Below, in pieces: positions 45,516-56,653 of a stretch of 64,000 nt of DNA (position 1 is the stretch's first letter; each line of letters opens with the position of its first letter). Made by a program: the position numbers and the translations under genes. The notes beneath the pieces were generated by a model that was not told the DNA's origin, made no database searches, and saw only the letters and a list, made by a program, of their open reading frames with translations. This DNA is from Sodalis sp. Ffu (GTDB taxonomy: Bacteria; Pseudomonadota; Gammaproteobacteria; Enterobacterales; Enterobacteriaceae): positions 962,001 to 1,026,000 of the forward strand of contig CP072944.1 of the NCBI GenBank assembly GCA_024748595.1, read 5' to 3'.

Positions 45516-47184
45516 ATTAGCTCCCGATAGCGGTAATTACTGTGAGCAACCTAAACCTAAGATAGCTAGAGTCTTCCCCTTTACCATACAACATCTGAAA
45601 GATCGTAATGCTCTCCTAAAACCATCTGACCACCCAGCGCAAAGAGATCACCACCAAAGCCGTTTTGTATATCTAGCATGGAATCATACATACGATAAAG
45701 TCATTGGTTACCCCCAATAAATTTTTGTCAGCATATTGGTCATACAAAATTATATAGTTGGACCTAAACCTTAAGGGAAGGCAGACAAGAATACACACCG
45801 CACTCTCTATTACCAACTTCATGCAACATCACCACCAATAAAATCAATAAATCATTGTAGCCGCCATAGCTATTTTGTTTGATTTATACTAAATACAACG
45901 AAACCAAGGCACGTAGTCTAAATACAACAGAGATAAAAAATAACAGTCGATAATGATCAGGAATGCACTGCATAAATTACCGCCAATTATTTTACCAATA
46001 AACATCCTTCTTCATCTGCTGTGGACTGGCAAACGGCACCTGCACCAGAATATTACTGTATATTTTCATTTAGAAGGATGTTTTGTCGTTCTCTAAAAAT
46101 TAATGATTAACCCTCATTAAAATAATCATATTTATGTAGCAACCTTTATCATAAATCGATTTTCTTATACAGAAGATGATACAGTTGAGATCCTCGACGT
46201 CAGAAATCACTTGTCTGATTTTTAGTTTCTTTTGACATATTTTACAAAACTATTCGAAATAAACCGAACATTATATAGTGACAATAGCCACACAACTATA
46301 TTAATATAAAATTATTTTTTTTGCAGAAACTACGAACGTTACTAAAGTTTTTCATACTCAATCTTCCCAGGACTTAGTATAGCTACATAAATAAAATCAG
46401 CTAACAATTAATATCACGATACAACCTTGATACTAACTATATATTGCTTTTGGAGCTATGGAAAGTTAGAAACAAACAGATAAAAAAAGATAAGTAGCTC
46501 ACGCAAGCAGTATGCGATAACCCAATAGATACAACGAGATCAATCATCTACTTATACATGTTGAATAATTTAACGAATGAAAAAACGTTACCAAAACAAT
46601 TAACGAAACCACAACTGACAAAACTATAAACTCCTGTGGCTAAAAAGACTGCTGATTTCCTCGAAAGTTACCTATGCTAACCCACATAGAGTTCAGGAAC
46701 TAAATGATTAACATTTTAACAAAAAATAATGACCACTGAAAAATCATGCTATTGTCAATAAACTTTAGCATAATAGCCATCCTAAAAATAAAACAATAAT
46801 TCCTAAAATTACAGATTATATTACCCAGTAATAGACATACTATGCCATGGATTACTCATTAAATAAATGACTCATACTAAAAATCTAGTAACCAAATGAG
46901 TGCCGTGAATAACTATTAATTAATAAAAAAGATAGTCACTCGCTAAATTTATTTAATAAAACCATTCTTTATAACTCAATGTTACTTCTAAGCGCGCTAA
47001 ATTTTAATAATACTTACTTAAATGATCAGAGTTATCATCTTTTTTTAAATTAAAGGACCCTTATTCAACGCTAGTAATATATCATCTATCCAGCAAGTAT
47101 TTTGCGGTATTATTCTAATAAGTCACTAGCTTCAGTGAAGTAAGATATGCAACCAACATTATATTAAAATAAAATTAATATGAT
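45516..47184. other. Gene-free region between the tRNA cluster and ubiF
   Basis: No gene is recognised. The first 1.1 kb is AT-rich with short repeats. A probable IS5-family relic occupies about 46700-46963. The last 200 bases precede the extended ubiF stop. Confidence 0.45.
46700..46963 (+). mobile_element. Probable IS5-family relic with right end
   Basis: AATTTATTTAATAAAACC (46946-46963) matches the inverted IS903 end GATTTATTCAACAAAGCC at 14 of 18 positions. Upstream, TTTTAACAAAAAATAATGAC at about 46713 is also present at 28708 in the transposase C-terminal region of another relic. Confidence 0.4.
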
Positions 47185-48459
47185 TCATTTAATAAAGATT
47201 AAATTGCTTATCGACATGACATGTAACGACAGCGAAAAAAAAAGGTTGGTTGGCAATAAAGCAAGCACAACAGAAGAGCACAACCCCAAAGCGTATTTTA
47301 ATACCTGCTTTTTTAGCCATTCGTTGCGCTGCACCAACCTCAAACCGAGGTTGCGTAGCAGTTTTAACGGTGGATGATCGTTACTAAACGCTATATAAAA
47401 TAAATCTATCCCCATTTGCATTAACAGGTTATCGCCTCGACGGTCATACTCGTAGCGTTTAAGCACCGATAGTGCATCCCAGCGCTCCCCACGAACTCGG
47501 GCAGCTATTAGCACCTTCGTCAACACCTCAGCATCCCGGAAGCCAAGATTAGCACCTTGCCCTGCCAAAGGATTGATAGTATGAGCCGCATCGCCAACTA
47601 ATACTAAACCAGGCCTGACATAATCGCAAGCATGTAATCTAGTCAAAGGAAACGACACACAGCCCTTCAGCTTAATCTTACCCAACCGCTGCGGGAAGGT
47701 AGCCTGCACCTCTTGCTCCAAAACTAACCGAGGAAATTTTTGCAACTGGCGAATACGCGCCGCGTTGTCATACCAAACCAACGACGCCCAATGATCATAC
47801 AAGGGAATAAACGCTCTTGGCCCAGATGGTGTAAATACCTGCCAGGTCGTATCCTGCTGGCAGATCTCAGTTTCCACACTCAGCAGAATGCAAGATTGAC
47901 GGTATTGCCAGCCACTGACCGTGATCCATGCCTGCCTCCTTACCTGTGAATTAGACCCATCCGCTCCCACCAGCAAGCGACTTTTGACTAGGCTGCCGTC
48001 ACCCAACGTCAACAACCAGCTTCTGCCATCATAGCACATCGTTGTCAACGACGCCGGACAACATAACGTTAACGCATCACAATCAGCGAAACCCTGCCAT
48101 AGCGCCTGCTGCAACCGCCAATTTTCTACCATAAATCCTAGCTCAGGCAAATTAAGCGACGCTGCATCGAACACCACTGCTGACGACTGCAATTCCCATG
48201 TCTCCAGACGACGATAGGGCGCACAAAAATAGGCATCAATGCGCGACCAAACATTGATGCGCTGTAATAGTCTCACCGAAGTGCAACTGATGGCCGACAC
48301 CCGTAAATGTGGTCCCTTATTTTCCTCCACCAACAAAGGAGATATAAGTTCCACAACCAGAACTTGAAAACCGGATTGAGCCAGACTTAGCGCCAAGGTC
48401 GAGCCTACCATACCGCCTCCTACAACCACCACATCGTAAAATACTTTGATTGTGTTCAT
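47185..48459 (-). CDS. ubiF: 3-demethoxyubiquinol 3-hydroxylase (ubiquinone biosynthesis FAD monooxygenase)
   Basis: The FAD-binding GGGMVGSTLALSL motif is at the N-terminus, and the second FAD motif VGDAAHTINPLAGQGANLGFRD is near residue 290. PYRRLETWE and the WYDNAARIRQLQ segment distinguish UbiF from UbiH. It adds the last hydroxyl to the ubiquinone ring. The product is 424 residues against 391 in E. coli: after LKYALGL, the normal end, the frame runs on for about 30 residues, rich in hydrophobics. A stop codon was lost. Its position beside the metT tRNA cluster is ancestral. Confidence 0.93.
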   Translation of the reverse strand: MNTIKVFYDVVVVGGGMVGSTLALSLAQSGFQVLVVELISPLLVEENKGPHLRVSAISCTSVRLLQRINVWSRIDAYFCAPYRRLETWELQSSAVVFDAASLNLPELGFMVENWRLQQALWQGFADCDALTLCCPASLTTMCYDGRSWLLTLGDGSLVKSRLLVGADGSNSQVRRQAWITVSGWQYRQSCILLSVETEICQQDTTWQVFTPSGPRAFIPLYDHWASLVWYDNAARIRQLQKFPRLVLEQEVQATFPQRLGKIKLKGCVSFPLTRLHACDYVRPGLVLVGDAAHTINPLAGQGANLGFRDAEVLTKVLIAARVRGERWDALSVLKRYEYDRRGDNLLMQMGIDLFYIAFSNDHPPLKLLRNLGLRLVQRNEWLKKQVLKYALGLCSSVVLALLPTNLFFSLSLHVMSISNLIFIK

Positions 48460-49159
48460 TTCAATTTACGCTTGTCCTATTTTCCAATAATAGTGTACCG
48501 CAATTTTTATTCTTATTTAAGAGCAAACGATGCGCGGTACACTATTATTGAACCGAGTAATTGCAAGTTGAATACTAAAAATTACTATGCATAAAAATTT
48601 AAGCGTATTGGCATCTACGTGGCAACAGATCTGATCGTAATCAAGCTCACCGGAAATTAAAAATTCGATCTGGTATTGAAAATACCAAACCTACCAATCT
48701 TGTTTCCATTATAAAATGCTGCAACAAATACTACAGTTTTTATGTAATGCAATAATATTTACCCGAGATAAAAAGTGAGCTATCTTGTGATAATATCTTG
48801 TTCAAATTATCCAATTGACAATATTGACCACATTCGTTTTACTAACAGTCAGTACGATCAAATCAGAGCATATCCTTGACCTACTTCATTAAAAAATAAG
48901 TCATATGGGCATCGCCCTTTAATCAACAATTATTCCAGTTACTTATTAGATAACAGCGCTAGCAATAAATAGCAACACATCTCTGGCCCCCGTGCTTCAA
49001 TGCTTTGACAATAATCTGCAGCACATGGGGAACTCACGAGTTATATTCGACAGAAGTACTCATCCAAGCATAGTATTCTGGACGGTACACAGCAAACTTC
49101 CTACTATAGCAAAGTTACGAGCAGGCATGATCTTCATAACATGCCTGCTCGTAACTTTG
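48460..49159. other. Spacer between ubiF and the hemY remnant, containing a perfect hairpin
   Basis: No coding remnant is recognised, although most of hemY should have lain here. A perfect 23-bp stem (49107-49162) is described separately. Confidence 0.5.
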
Positions 49160-49162
49160 CTA
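49107..49162. repeat. Perfect 23-bp hairpin
   Basis: TAGCAAAGTTACGAGCAGGCATG (49107-49129, given in full because the stem is exact) has its exact reverse complement at 49140-49162, separated by a 10-nt loop. It lies at the 3' end of the hemCDXY remnant on the minus strand. It could be the operon terminator, though no T-run follows the stem on either strand. Confidence 0.85.
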
Positions 49163-49384
49163 ATATCCTAACAAAAACTGATCATTATTCACCAATTCCA
49201 TCAGTTTCATCAGAACTTTTAGTATAATCTTTGCACGCACAATAGTTTTACAACAGCGGACCAATGGCGAATTACGCACATCGATCAAACAAACCAACTG
49301 AATCAGCGTATAGATAATAAACAAAACAACCAACATCAGGATCCCAAAATCACTAAAGCCAGTAACAATGGTTTTTATGATCAC
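49160..49384 (-). pseudogene. hemY: hemY pseudogene, N-terminal remnant
   Basis: The fragment TIVTGFSDFGILMLVVLFIIYTLIQLV resembles the second membrane segment of HemY (TSVTGLAIILILAMVVLFAIEWLLRRI). About 74 codons remain of roughly 400, and the TPR-like domain is missing. The position downstream of hemX in the hemCDXY operon supports the call. Confidence 0.6.
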
Positions 49385-49461
49385 CTAGATTCCCTAATGG
49401 TTTGGCACATCAGACTACGTCAATAAATTACGCACCCAGATCAGCATAAGTTTTTTAGAAG

Positions 49462-49788
49462 CTATTCGCTATTAGTTAGATACATCATGATAATAGCATC
49501 TTGCTGACTCGAGGAGTAAAATTGAATGAGGACCATGTATTGACGTTGAAATGAAAACCCATTCCAATGAATAATGGCAGATCTTGTTATGATAGCGCGG
49601 CGCTGAGTAACAGTAAGGGTTGCTGTTAAAGCAACCCCCACAAGCCCAGCGATAACTATCGCTATCACCTGTAGAATCAATGCTAATACTGAGAGCTCCG
49701 GATATCTTGCCCGTTCGCTACTCGAGTTTATTTTACCACTAATAGTAGGCAAGCTAGTATTCAGTTCGATGTCTTGCCAATGAGTCAA
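49462..49788 (-). pseudogene. hemX: hemX pseudogene, N-terminal remnant
   Basis: The 108-codon open stretch has a hydrophilic N-terminus, then a single membrane segment (LSVLALILQVIAIVIAGLVGVALTA) like HemX ([21 protein letters not shown]). The long periplasmic coiled-coil region is missing; the frame shifts and ends early. It lies 98 bases after hemD, where hemX is expected. Confidence 0.6.
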
Positions 49789-49886
49789 ATATGCGAATAA
49801 ACTACCTTTTATCCTGATGATATCATCCGATAAAAGTCATTAAAATATTAGTACATTCCATCATGTTAACTATCCCATGATTAAAT

Positions 49887-50627
49887 TTAGAGCAATACGC
49901 GCATCAACGCATCATTATCTGCCGCGTTTGCTACGATGATATCCGTCCAACCTAATTGACGGGCCAGCATAGCTAAACGTTCACTTACCACTATCAGCCG
50001 ACACTGCATCAGCCAGAAATTGCTATAGTATTTAGACAATAAAGTATAAAATTGGTACAACATTTCGCCACTAGTGATTACCAGTGTATCGATACCCAAC
50101 GCCACCATACGACGCCCTTGCTCTTCGCCATCATAACGCACAGGACAACGACGGTAACATTCACAAATTTCCACTTGCACTCCACGCTGCCGCAAAGTTT
50201 GCTGCAGCATTTCCCGTCCGCCGTTACCACGCAGGATAAGCGCCTGCCGGCCCTGGATACTAGCCAACGAAGGCAAACGCAGCAAATCCTCACTGGTTTC
50301 CCCTTCGTGAGGGTAATTGACCGATAACCCACCCAAGTGGTATAGCAGTCGTCCGCTAGTGCGGCCCACTGCATAATAAAGCAACCTAGAAGGCCAGGGC
50401 ACCCCCAATTGAACCAACCAATGGTGAGCATAATGAATAGCATGCTGTGAGATAATAAATAACAAATCACCATCGGAAAGGGTGTCGAGACGCTGCACTA
50501 GCAACGGTAGCTCTGATCCCGGCAAAAAATCGATCAACGGTAAATGACAAGCGAATTTACCGCATGCGAGCAATCGATTTACCAACTGCTCACCTGCAGG
50601 CGATGGACGTGTAACCAGAATACTCAT
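49887..50627 (-). CDS. hemD: Uroporphyrinogen-III synthase
   Basis: From ATG at 50627 the product is 246 residues, as in E. coli, starting [23 protein letters not shown] at 50633 would add two residues. ALILRGNGGREML and CECYRR and ITSGEMLYQFY are conserved. It closes hydroxymethylbilane with inversion of ring D. The ATG overlaps the hemC TGA by one base, so the two are translationally coupled. Confidence 0.95.
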   Translation of the reverse strand: MSILVTRPSPAGEQLVNRLLACGKFACHLPLIDFLPGSELPLLVQRLDTLSDGDLLFIISQHAIHYAHHWLVQLGVPWPSRLLYYAVGRTSGRLLYHLGGLSVNYPHEGETSEDLLRLPSLASIQGRQALILRGNGGREMLQQTLRQRGVQVEICECYRRCPVRYDGEEQGRRMVALGIDTLVITSGEMLYQFYTLLSKYYSNFWLMQCRLIVVSERLAMLARQLGWTDIIVANAADNDALMRVLL

Positions 50628-51562
50628 CACCACGAATTATCCTGATAAACATTAGCCAGAATGGCGCGTGCTCCACGAGCCAACAAATCTTCCGCCAGCC
50701 AACGGCCTAATTGCTCTGCCTGCACCAACGGTGCACGGCCTTCACTGCGGATGACAATTGTACCATCCGATGAACCGACCAGCGCACGCAACCATAGCTG
50801 ATCACCCTCAATTTCAGCATAACTGCCGATAGGTACCTGACAGCCGACTTTTAAGCAGGCATTCACAGCGCGCTCCGCATTGATGCGCAGAGCGGTTTCT
50901 TGATGATGCAACGGTGCTAACATTGCCAAGGTACGCGCATCATCCAGCCGGCATTCAATACCCACTGCTCCCTGGCCAACAGCCGGCAGCAAATCTGACG
51001 GATCGATAGCCATACGGATCCGATCGTCCAGTGCCAACCGTTTTAGACCTGCCACCGCCAGGATTATAGCATCATACTCGCCCTCGTCTAATTTTGTCAG
51101 TCTAGTGCCGACATTCCCGCGTAAATCGCTCACTACCACGGGGAGGCGTTCGCGCAACTGGCATTGACGGCGCAAGCTAGAAGTACCGACCACAGCACCC
51201 GCTGGCAACGCGTCAAGACTTGAATAACGAGCACTAACAAAAGCATCACGCGGGTCGTCCCGTTCGCACAAAACTGCAAGTCCTAATTTTTCAGGAAAAG
51301 ATACTGTGATATCTTTCATCGAATGAACAGCTATATCCGCGCGATGATCAAGTAATGCACATTCCAGTTCTTTGACAAATAATCCTTTATCTCTAACTTT
51401 TGCCAATGGCGTGTCGAATACCATATCACCGTGAGTCACCATCGATACCAATTCCACCTGCAGATACGGATGATGGTGCAATAATTGATCTCGTACATAA
51501 TGCGCTTGCCACAAAGCAAGCGGGCTTTGTCGAGTGGCGATTCTCAAAAGATTGTGGTACAT
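50627..51562 (-). CDS. hemC: Porphobilinogen deaminase (hydroxymethylbilane synthase)
   Basis: From ATG at 51562 the product is 311 residues (E. coli 313), starting [24 protein letters not shown] at 51583 adds seven residues not found in the family. Catalytic Asp84 (VHSMKDI), the substrate-binding arginines in SSLRRQCQL and LRGNVGTR, and the dipyrromethane cofactor Cys in [10 protein letters not shown] are present. It polymerises four porphobilinogens. It diverges from cyaA, as in E. coli. Confidence 0.96.
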   Translation of the reverse strand: MYHNLLRIATRQSPLALWQAHYVRDQLLHHHPYLQVELVSMVTHGDMVFDTPLAKVRDKGLFVKELECALLDHRADIAVHSMKDITVSFPEKLGLAVLCERDDPRDAFVSARYSSLDALPAGAVVGTSSLRRQCQLRERLPVVVSDLRGNVGTRLTKLDEGEYDAIILAVAGLKRLALDDRIRMAIDPSDLLPAVGQGAVGIECRLDDARTLAMLAPLHHQETALRINAERAVNACLKVGCQVPIGSYAEIEGDQLWLRALVGSSDGTIVIRSEGRAPLVQAEQLGRWLAEDLLARGARAILANVYQDNSW

Positions 51563-51731
51563 AATTATTACCGATTTTATCATTCCTTTAGCATAATAAC
51601 ACTGATAACCACAACTATCAGTTTTTAGCCCTCGGTAAGCTGGTAGGGATGGGAAAAGGAATCACCTGTCGCAATAAGAAAAGTGCTGCACTCAAGAATA
51701 GTTTAACTTTCTTTACGGTCAATCAGCAAGG

Positions 51732-51747
51732 TGTTAAATTGATCATG
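51732..51747 (+). promoter_or_regulatory. Relic CRP site at the cyaA promoter
   Basis: TGTTAAATTGATCATG corresponds to TGTTAAATTGATCACG, the CRP site that I recall over E. coli cyaA P2; the upstream AGG is also shared. One half-site is changed from TCACG to TCATG. The -10 is not clear. The surrounding bases are less conserved, so the match suggests selection or recent divergence. Confidence 0.55.
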
Positions 51748-51824
51748 TTTCCAACATTTCCTCTATATCACCGGTCGGGTGGAAATACGAATTTTCAAAC
51801 ACCGGAATAATCAGGCGAGACGTC

Positions 51825-54386
51825 TTGTACTTCTATATCGAGACACTGAAACAGAGACTGGATACAATCAACCAACTTCGGGTTGATCGGGCTTTAGCGG
51901 CCATGGAGCCGGACTTTCAGCACGTATACAATTTATTACCAACTCTATTACATTTTCACCATCCTATGCTTCCTGGCTATATAGAGGGTAATGTGCCCAA
52001 CGGCATATGCTTGTACACTCCTGATGAAACTCAACGCACCTGGTTAAATGAAATAGGCCATCAAGCTGACACGTCGAACGTAGCACCCTATAATAGCGAA
52101 CAACCAATTATCGGCGTCTACTCTATGGGCAGCACATCATCTATTGGTCAGAACACCAACTCAGATTTGGATATCTGGGTCTGCCATCAATCCTGGCTTA
52201 ACAACGAAGAACGCGCCCAATTGCAGCAAAAATGCGCACTAATTGAGCAGTGGGCGATCCATAAAGGGGTTGACGTTAACTTTTTTCTTATTGACGAAAA
52301 TCGTTTTCGCCATAATGAAAGCGGTAATCTGGACGACGAGAATTGCGGTTCCACACAGCATATCCTACTGTTAGATGAATTTTATCGCACTGCGGTACGC
52401 ATGGGTGGCAAGCGTATTTTATGGCACATGGTGCCGGAAGAGGAAGAATCGCATTATGATGAGTATGTGTTATCACTTTATGCATGCGGTGTGTTGACGC
52501 CCAACGAATGGCTGGATTTAGGCGGCCTAGGTACCCTATCAGCCGAAGAGTATTTCGGCGCTAGCTTATGGCAATTGTATAAAAGCATCGATTCGCCGTA
52601 CAAGGCAGTACTAAAAACATTACTGCTGGAGGTTTACTCCTGGGAATATCCGCATACTAAACTGCTAGCAACGCATATCAAGCAACGGTTGCATAACGGC
52701 GAAATTGTATCATACAGTTTGGACCCTTACTGTATGATGCTAGAGCGGGTAACCTATTACCTCACTCAGATTAACGATATGACGCGCCTCGATATGGTAC
52801 GCCGTTGTTTTTATTTAAAAGTATGCGAAAAACTCTCACAAAGTCAAACAAATACCGCATGGCGGCAAGATATTCTCACTAAACTGGTGAAAGCGTGGGG
52901 CTGGGACGAAGAACGACGGCGCATATTGGATAACCGCGCCAATTGGAAGGTAGGTCAGGTACGCGAAGCCCATAACGAACTGCTGAATGCTATGATGCAT
53001 AGTTACAGTAATCTTATTCGGTTTGCACGCCGCAATAACCTGAGCGTCAGCGCCAGTCCGCAAGATATCGGTGTGCTAACCCGCAAGCTATACGCGGCTT
53101 TTGAAAAGCTACCAGGCAAGGTAACTCTGCTCAATACGCAAATTTCGCCCGACCTGTCGGAGAAAAATTTAACCTTTATTCATGTTCCCCAAGGACGCGC
53201 TAACCGCACTGGCTGGTATCTTTATAATCAATCACCGTCTATGGAATCTATTATCAGCCATCAGCCGTTGGAGTATAATCACTATCTTAACAAGTTGGTG
53301 GCATGGGCATGGTTTAATGGATTATTAACCCTGGATACTCAGGTACATATCAAAGGCAGCGATATTTGCAATATTGCCAAACTGAACGAACTCATTGCCG
53401 ATATCGCCCGCCATTTCCCGCTGCGGATGGCGGCACCAACACAAAAAGCGCTCTATAGCCCATGCGAAATCCGTCATTTGGCTATTATCGTCAATTTGGA
53501 GCATGATTCCACCATGGTATTCCGTAATCAGGTGATGCATTTCGATTTCTGTAAATTAGATGTCTTTAGCTTTAGCTTCGACCAACAGCTCCAGTGTTTG
53601 GTTAGCAGTATTGATCTGCTTTATCGTAACTCATGGAATGAAGTACGTACACTGCATTTCAGCGGCGAACAGGCGGTGCTAGAAGCTTTGAAAACTATTC
53701 TCGGTAAAATGCATCAAGACGCCACCCCTCCGGATACGGTAGAAGTGTTCTGTTATAGCAAGCATCTACGGGGGCTTATCCGTACCCGAATGCAGCAGCT
53801 CGTTTTTGAATGCATCGAACTGCGGCTTTCCAACACCAAACAGGATCCAGGCAGATTCAAAGCCGTGCACGTTGCCGGCCAAACTTGGGGCCTTTTTTTT
53901 GAGCGTCTGAGTGTCTCGGTGCAAAAGTTGGAAAATCCGGTAGAATTCTACGGCACTATCTCCAACAACAAGTTGCACGGCTTATCTATCCAGATGGAAA
54001 AAGAACAGGTACATCTACCGACGGTCGTAGATGGTTTTGCTAGCGAAGATATTATTCAGTTTTTTTTTGAAGACACTACTGATGATCGCGGTTTTAATAT
54101 CTATATTCTTGATGAAACCAATAGGGTCAAGACTTACCATCACTGTGAAGGTAGCAAAGAGGAGTTGGTGCGCAACGTCAGCTGCTTTTATTCCTCCTCC
54201 TTACATAACCGGTTCACCAATAGCTCCAGCTTTATTAACTTCAATCTTCCGCAATTCTACCAAATAGTGAAACTGGACGACCGCATTCAGGTCGTGCCAT
54301 TCCGTAATAGCATGCTCTCCCATTTGTGCCTCCAGCCGTTCAAAAATAGCGCTCTGCAGGTGCTGCAAAAGGCACACAGCAGCTAA
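51825..54386 (+). CDS. cyaA: Class I adenylate cyclase
   Basis: The product is 853 residues (E. coli 848). The start is TTG at 51825, the same rare start codon as in E. coli, opening [24 protein letters not shown]. The N-terminal nucleotidyltransferase domain has [20 protein letters not shown] with the catalytic aspartates. The C-terminal regulatory half is complete to [15 protein letters not shown]; only the last 25 residues diverge. It makes cAMP from ATP. Retention in a reduced genome suggests that cAMP-CRP signalling survives. It is divergent from hemC. Confidence 0.96.
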   Translation: MYFYIETLKQRLDTINQLRVDRALAAMEPDFQHVYNLLPTLLHFHHPMLPGYIEGNVPNGICLYTPDETQRTWLNEIGHQADTSNVAPYNSEQPIIGVYSMGSTSSIGQNTNSDLDIWVCHQSWLNNEERAQLQQKCALIEQWAIHKGVDVNFFLIDENRFRHNESGNLDDENCGSTQHILLLDEFYRTAVRMGGKRILWHMVPEEEESHYDEYVLSLYACGVLTPNEWLDLGGLGTLSAEEYFGASLWQLYKSIDSPYKAVLKTLLLEVYSWEYPHTKLLATHIKQRLHNGEIVSYSLDPYCMMLERVTYYLTQINDMTRLDMVRRCFYLKVCEKLSQSQTNTAWRQDILTKLVKAWGWDEERRRILDNRANWKVGQVREAHNELLNAMMHSYSNLIRFARRNNLSVSASPQDIGVLTRKLYAAFEKLPGKVTLLNTQISPDLSEKNLTFIHVPQGRANRTGWYLYNQSPSMESIISHQPLEYNHYLNKLVAWAWFNGLLTLDTQVHIKGSDICNIAKLNELIADIARHFPLRMAAPTQKALYSPCEIRHLAIIVNLEHDSTMVFRNQVMHFDFCKLDVFSFSFDQQLQCLVSSIDLLYRNSWNEVRTLHFSGEQAVLEALKTILGKMHQDATPPDTVEVFCYSKHLRGLIRTRMQQLVFECIELRLSNTKQDPGRFKAVHVAGQTWGLFFERLSVSVQKLENPVEFYGTISNNKLHGLSIQMEKEQVHLPTVVDGFASEDIIQFFFEDTTDDRGFNIYILDETNRVKTYHHCEGSKEELVRNVSCFYSSSLHNRFTNSSSFINFNLPQFYQIVKLDDRIQVVPFRNSMLSHLCLQPFKNSALQVLQKAHSS

Positions 54387-54515
54387 TTCTCTAACTAATA
54401 AGTCTCTGCTGAGTCCGTTATCCAGTCCCGTGAGAGCTGTTTCACTACTGACGATTTGTTGCTTTCACAGGCCAACTGCAATGATAAAAAGCTAAGATGG
54501 GTATCTTAATAGATT

Positions 54516-54707
54516 ATGCGCAAAATAAAAACCGAATTACATCATGGGATGATGGGGGTGATGCTATTTGGTCTTTACGGCTGCAATCTAAAGGAGCTCT
54601 TTATTTTCCGTCGACAGATAAAAAATACTGATAAACATCAAATAACGACTACGAAATTCTCAACCCAAATATCGATGGCAAACTTTAAGCTAAGATCCAC
54701 ACAGTAA
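54516..54707 (+). CDS. lptM: LptM (YifL)-like small lipoprotein, possibly decaying
   Basis: The 63-residue ORF has a short signal-like start (GMMGVMLFGLYGC) with Cys23, followed by NLKELFIFRRQIKNTDKH. YifL/LptM has GCGLKGPLYFPPADKN at the same point. LptM assists LptD maturation in the outer membrane. The location between cyaA and dapF is exactly that of yifL. Tyr at the -2 position of the lipobox and His residues before the hydrophobic stretch are unusual, so export may be poor and this could be an early pseudogene. Confidence 0.6.
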   Translation: MRKIKTELHHGMMGVMLFGLYGCNLKELFIFRRQIKNTDKHQITTTKFSTQISMANFKLRSTQ

Positions 54708-54799
54708 CAAATACCCACCATCAAAACCGAATAACCGTAACTGCGACGCAGTCAATTCCCTCCAGCAGACGCGCTGTTAGTTACTCAACGGAGTAAGAT

Positions 54800-55554
54800 A
54801 TGAAGTTCTCCAAAATGCATGCTTTGGGTAACGACTTTATGGTCCTGGATACCGTGACACAAAATGTTTATTTTTACCCAAGATGATCCGTCTGCCTATC
54901 GGACCGACATTGCGAGGTGGGATTTGATCAATTGTTGATGGTAGAGCCATCATATGATCCGTAGCTAGATTTTCATTATCGCATTTTTAACGCTGATGGT
55001 AACGAAGTCGCCCAATGCGGTAATGGCACTAGCTGCTTCGCCCGCTTTATACGCATAAAAAACTTGACCAATAAACACAACACATACATGCAATCACCCA
55101 AAACGAATGCATACTGCTTGCCATCACAGATGATGACCGAGTATGCGTGAATATGTGGGCAAGTCAGTTTTCGATCCACGCCTGGTGCCGTTTAGCAATT
55201 GCCAGGCGAAGAAGACCCTCACTGCGTAATTTCGGTCGCAGGTGTGGAGAACCGCGCACAGCAACCCTAGGTCCGATAGTGAAAAACCATGAGTGCTTTC
55301 CGGAATAAGCAAATATCTATTTATGCAGGTCGTTAACCTTGGGCATATACAACTACGAGTTTATGAGCACGGCACAGGTGACACACAAGCCTGCGGTAAC
55401 GGCGATTGTGCCGCAATAGAAGTATAAGAATACATCAGGCCTTGCTAGCCGAACAAGTGCAAGTGGATCTACCTAGCAGTCGACTGTCAATAAGCTGGCG
55501 GAGAATGAGCTGATCCTCTCTATTACCGTATCAGCCACACATATTTATGACTAA
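54800..55554 (+). pseudogene. dapF: dapF pseudogene (diaminopimelate epimerase)
   Basis: It opens with a good GGAG site and MKFSKMHALGNDFMVLDTVTQNVYF, as in DapF, then shifts frame. Later pieces align in order: [52 protein letters not shown] and [10 protein letters not shown] near 55395. The frame ends ATHIYD plus stop near 55554. Both active-site Cys regions are still readable, but several frameshifts and stops make it non-functional. The order cyaA-lptM-dapF is ancestral. Confidence 0.92.
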
Positions 55555-56653
55555 TTTATCCATCTATGAAAAGCAAGTCAATGAATAAGCAAGCTGCCTT
55601 ATAGTCTTGATAACCATAAGGTAATAAACTATCTGCAACACCAAAAATTTTTTAATTTAGAGTCGTAATAACACCACCAGCAAGCATGCGTGTATAGTCT
55701 GAGTATTATCCTGAATCTAACTCCGTGTTTGTAGATAAAATATACATGGCGCCTATTGCACCTATCTATCTAGGACTATTGCGTAGCTCCTTCAAGCCGC
55801 TACGCATTCAAATATTACTTTTAGTGCGGAATATAGCGCACCTGATGGTGTCTATCGCCGTGTCGATCTTACAGGAAACTTAGCATCCTGATGTTTATCA
55901 GTCGTGATAGCATTTTTAGGACAACATGGAAAGCGTCCTATAACAGAATTGGCCACAAGTTACCAGGCCAGAAAGGTGAATAAAATCAAGCATGCCTACA
56001 CCGAGACTCCGCAGGAATCTCTTCCTGAAGATCTACACGTGGAACGGAAACAGAGCGCCAAATCCCGAGTACAATTACAAACAGGCAAAAAGTAAATAAG
56101 TTATATTCGATTACTGACCACACACAGATAAGGCTAATCTTTCCAGATTGAAGTGATATACATTATAGTACAGCCTACCTTGATAGACGCCACCGCTCTA
56201 TTAACTAACTAACGACGGCACTATATTTTTACTCAAGAAGATAAAGCTGTCCTAATTACCAACAGCAAAAAGTGCATTTCAAACCGAAATGTATAAAACG
56301 CTTCTCTGAATAGAACATCAAAACAAGAGGCTTGATAGCTATATTCGTTTTCGTAATCTGCATTATTTCTTTAGTCACCCATATACTGAAACTTAAAAAT
56401 AATATAAACGCAACACAAAAACTGATCAACCATGCCAACTCTAACTTTAATTCAAATTTATAGCCATCTATATTTTAACACCTAGTATCAGTTATAGATG
56501 GAGATCGTTGAATAAATATAATCATCAAAAAGCTATTTAAGGTTATTCAACATACTTGTTTGATGACAAATATACTTAAGGTTAATAATTTTATTCAATG
56601 CACCTATACCATAGCTAGGTTTCCACCTTACCTGAGCATTATAATCTCGCAAT
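55555..56653. other. Gene-free region after the dapF pseudogene
   Basis: E. coli has yigA, xerC and yigB before uvrD here; none is recognisable. An open stretch at 55904-56095 (63 codons, ending in a Lys/Gln-rich tail) has no family that I can name and may be a gene fragment. A degenerate IS end (GATCGTTGAATAAATATAAT) lies near 56505-56525. Confidence 0.4.

Noticed and set aside
55904-56095. 63-codon plus-strand ORF with a Lys/Gln-rich tail, considered as a real small gene
   Set aside because: No family recognised, no clear ribosome binding site, and the surroundings are decayed; kept only as a remark in the region entry.
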